25,953 bases of DNA from a virus. The stretch is from positions 1 through 25,953 of the IMG/VR virus record IMGVR_UViG_3300047560_000467. The stretch is one strand, 5' to 3'. Below the pieces are notes generated by a model. The model was not told where the DNA came from. It did not search any database and saw only the letters and a list, made by a program, of their open reading frames with translations. Shown one piece after another: positions 25,627 through 25,953 of the stretch; position 1 is the stretch's first letter, and each line of letters starts with the position of its first letter. The position numbers and the translations under genes were made by a program.

Positions 25627-25953
25627 TTAAGCAATCAGCACGCCGCAGAACTGCGGGCCGCTGCTAGTCAAGTTACCGGCCCAACCAATCAGCTTAACGA
25701 TTGCATCTTGGTTGACTGCTTGGCGCTCGCCACCGATAGGAACAAAGTTCCGGTCAGCGTGCGGACGGAACATCAGGTACTTGGTGTTCAAGAACCACAT
25801 ATGGTTTGCGGTAGCGGCAGAACCGATACCACCGTCCAGCACCACATCCGAAGCCATACCAGCGCCGAAGTATTTCAGCGAGGCAAAGCCAGCACCGGCC
25901 ATCGACGAACCGCTATCGGTAATGCGCTGAATCGACTGGAGCGATTGCAGGTA
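25627..25953 (-). CDS. Major capsid protein, partial (N-terminus beyond window)
   Basis: The frame is open from the right edge of the window and ends at 25627, giving the last 108 residues. An internal Met at 25902 is not a start. Readable landmarks are YLQSLQSIQRITDSGSSMAG, then NHMWFLNTKYLMFRPHADRN and NQDAIVKLIGWAGNLTSSGP. The pattern with MWFLNTKYL, R-P-H-x-D-R-N-F, and N-Q-D-A-x-x-x-L-x-x-W-A-G-N-L-T matches the C-terminal region of the major capsid protein of podovirus-type and related phages. It is followed by the decoration protein. Full fold is not visible. Confidence 0.82.
   Translation of the reverse strand, partial: YLQSLQSIQRITDSGSSMAGAGFASLKYFGAGMASDVVLDGGIGSAATANHMWFLNTKYLMFRPHADRNFVPIGGERQAVNQDAIVKLIGWAGNLTSSGPQFCGVLIA

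Noticed and set aside
1-25953. CRISPR array, insertion sequence, integrase or attachment site
   Set aside because: No regularly spaced direct repeats, transposase or integrase motifs were seen on either strand, and repeats present are local and explained above.

Overview
This window reads as part of a tailed-phage (Caudoviricetes) genome. I infer a podovirus-like phage of a Gram-negative, probably betaproteobacterial, freshwater-type host. The basis is recurring small-protein families, a P22/pelagiphage-like set of virion genes, a GH24 endolysin with a 3TM holin, and many ATGA-coupled genes. The host is inference, because there is no tRNA, integrase or host gene to anchor it. Both ends are cut inside genes: a ParB-domain DNA methyltransferase on the left and the major capsid protein on the right.

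Layout. (1) 1-6494, minus strand: a leftward block with a Cro-like repressor (6273-6494), a 390-bp non-coding stretch carrying a strong terminator-like hairpin, then a DNA methyltransferase, primosome-like and winged-helix proteins, many small accessory genes (three are tandem paralogs), NinB, a Ref-type nuclease, a VRR-NUC nuclease, a ferritin/Dps-like protein and the ParB-methyltransferase. (2) 6495-6681: a divergent control region with two near-consensus promoters and repeated operator-like motifs. (3) 6682-11078, plus strand: an early operon with an ERF annealing protein, a YqaJ exonuclease, a small protein with an SSB-type acidic tip, a MazG pyrophosphohydrolase preceded by a candidate structured RNA, a lipoprotein and several tiny membrane or zinc-binding proteins. 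Six of these small genes rest on direct translation and junction evidence. (4) 11038-25953, minus strand: the late operon. Read in the direction of transcription it is capsid, decoration protein, a three-gene sugar/methyl cassette, head-tail adaptor, tail/stabilisation protein, GNAT protein, three internal virion proteins, tail fibre, glycine-rich adhesin, and a lysis cassette.

How it works together. The early blocks flank a Cro-like switch and together encode a nearly complete phage recombination kit (ERF, YqaJ, SSB-tip protein, NinB, Ref, VRR-NUC), plus DNA methylation and nucleotide-pool control. The plus operon runs head-on into the lysis end of the late operon with a 41-bp coding overlap and no obvious terminator. 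The most unusual signals are the foldable 87-nt element just upstream of mazG, the promoter-hairpin unit after the repressor gene (a possible ~140-nt RNA or attenuator), the glycosyltransferase/DUF115/methyltransferase cassette inside the virion operon, and the tandem paralog array with a conserved start-stop junction. No CRISPR array, insertion sequence, tRNA or defence island was seen.
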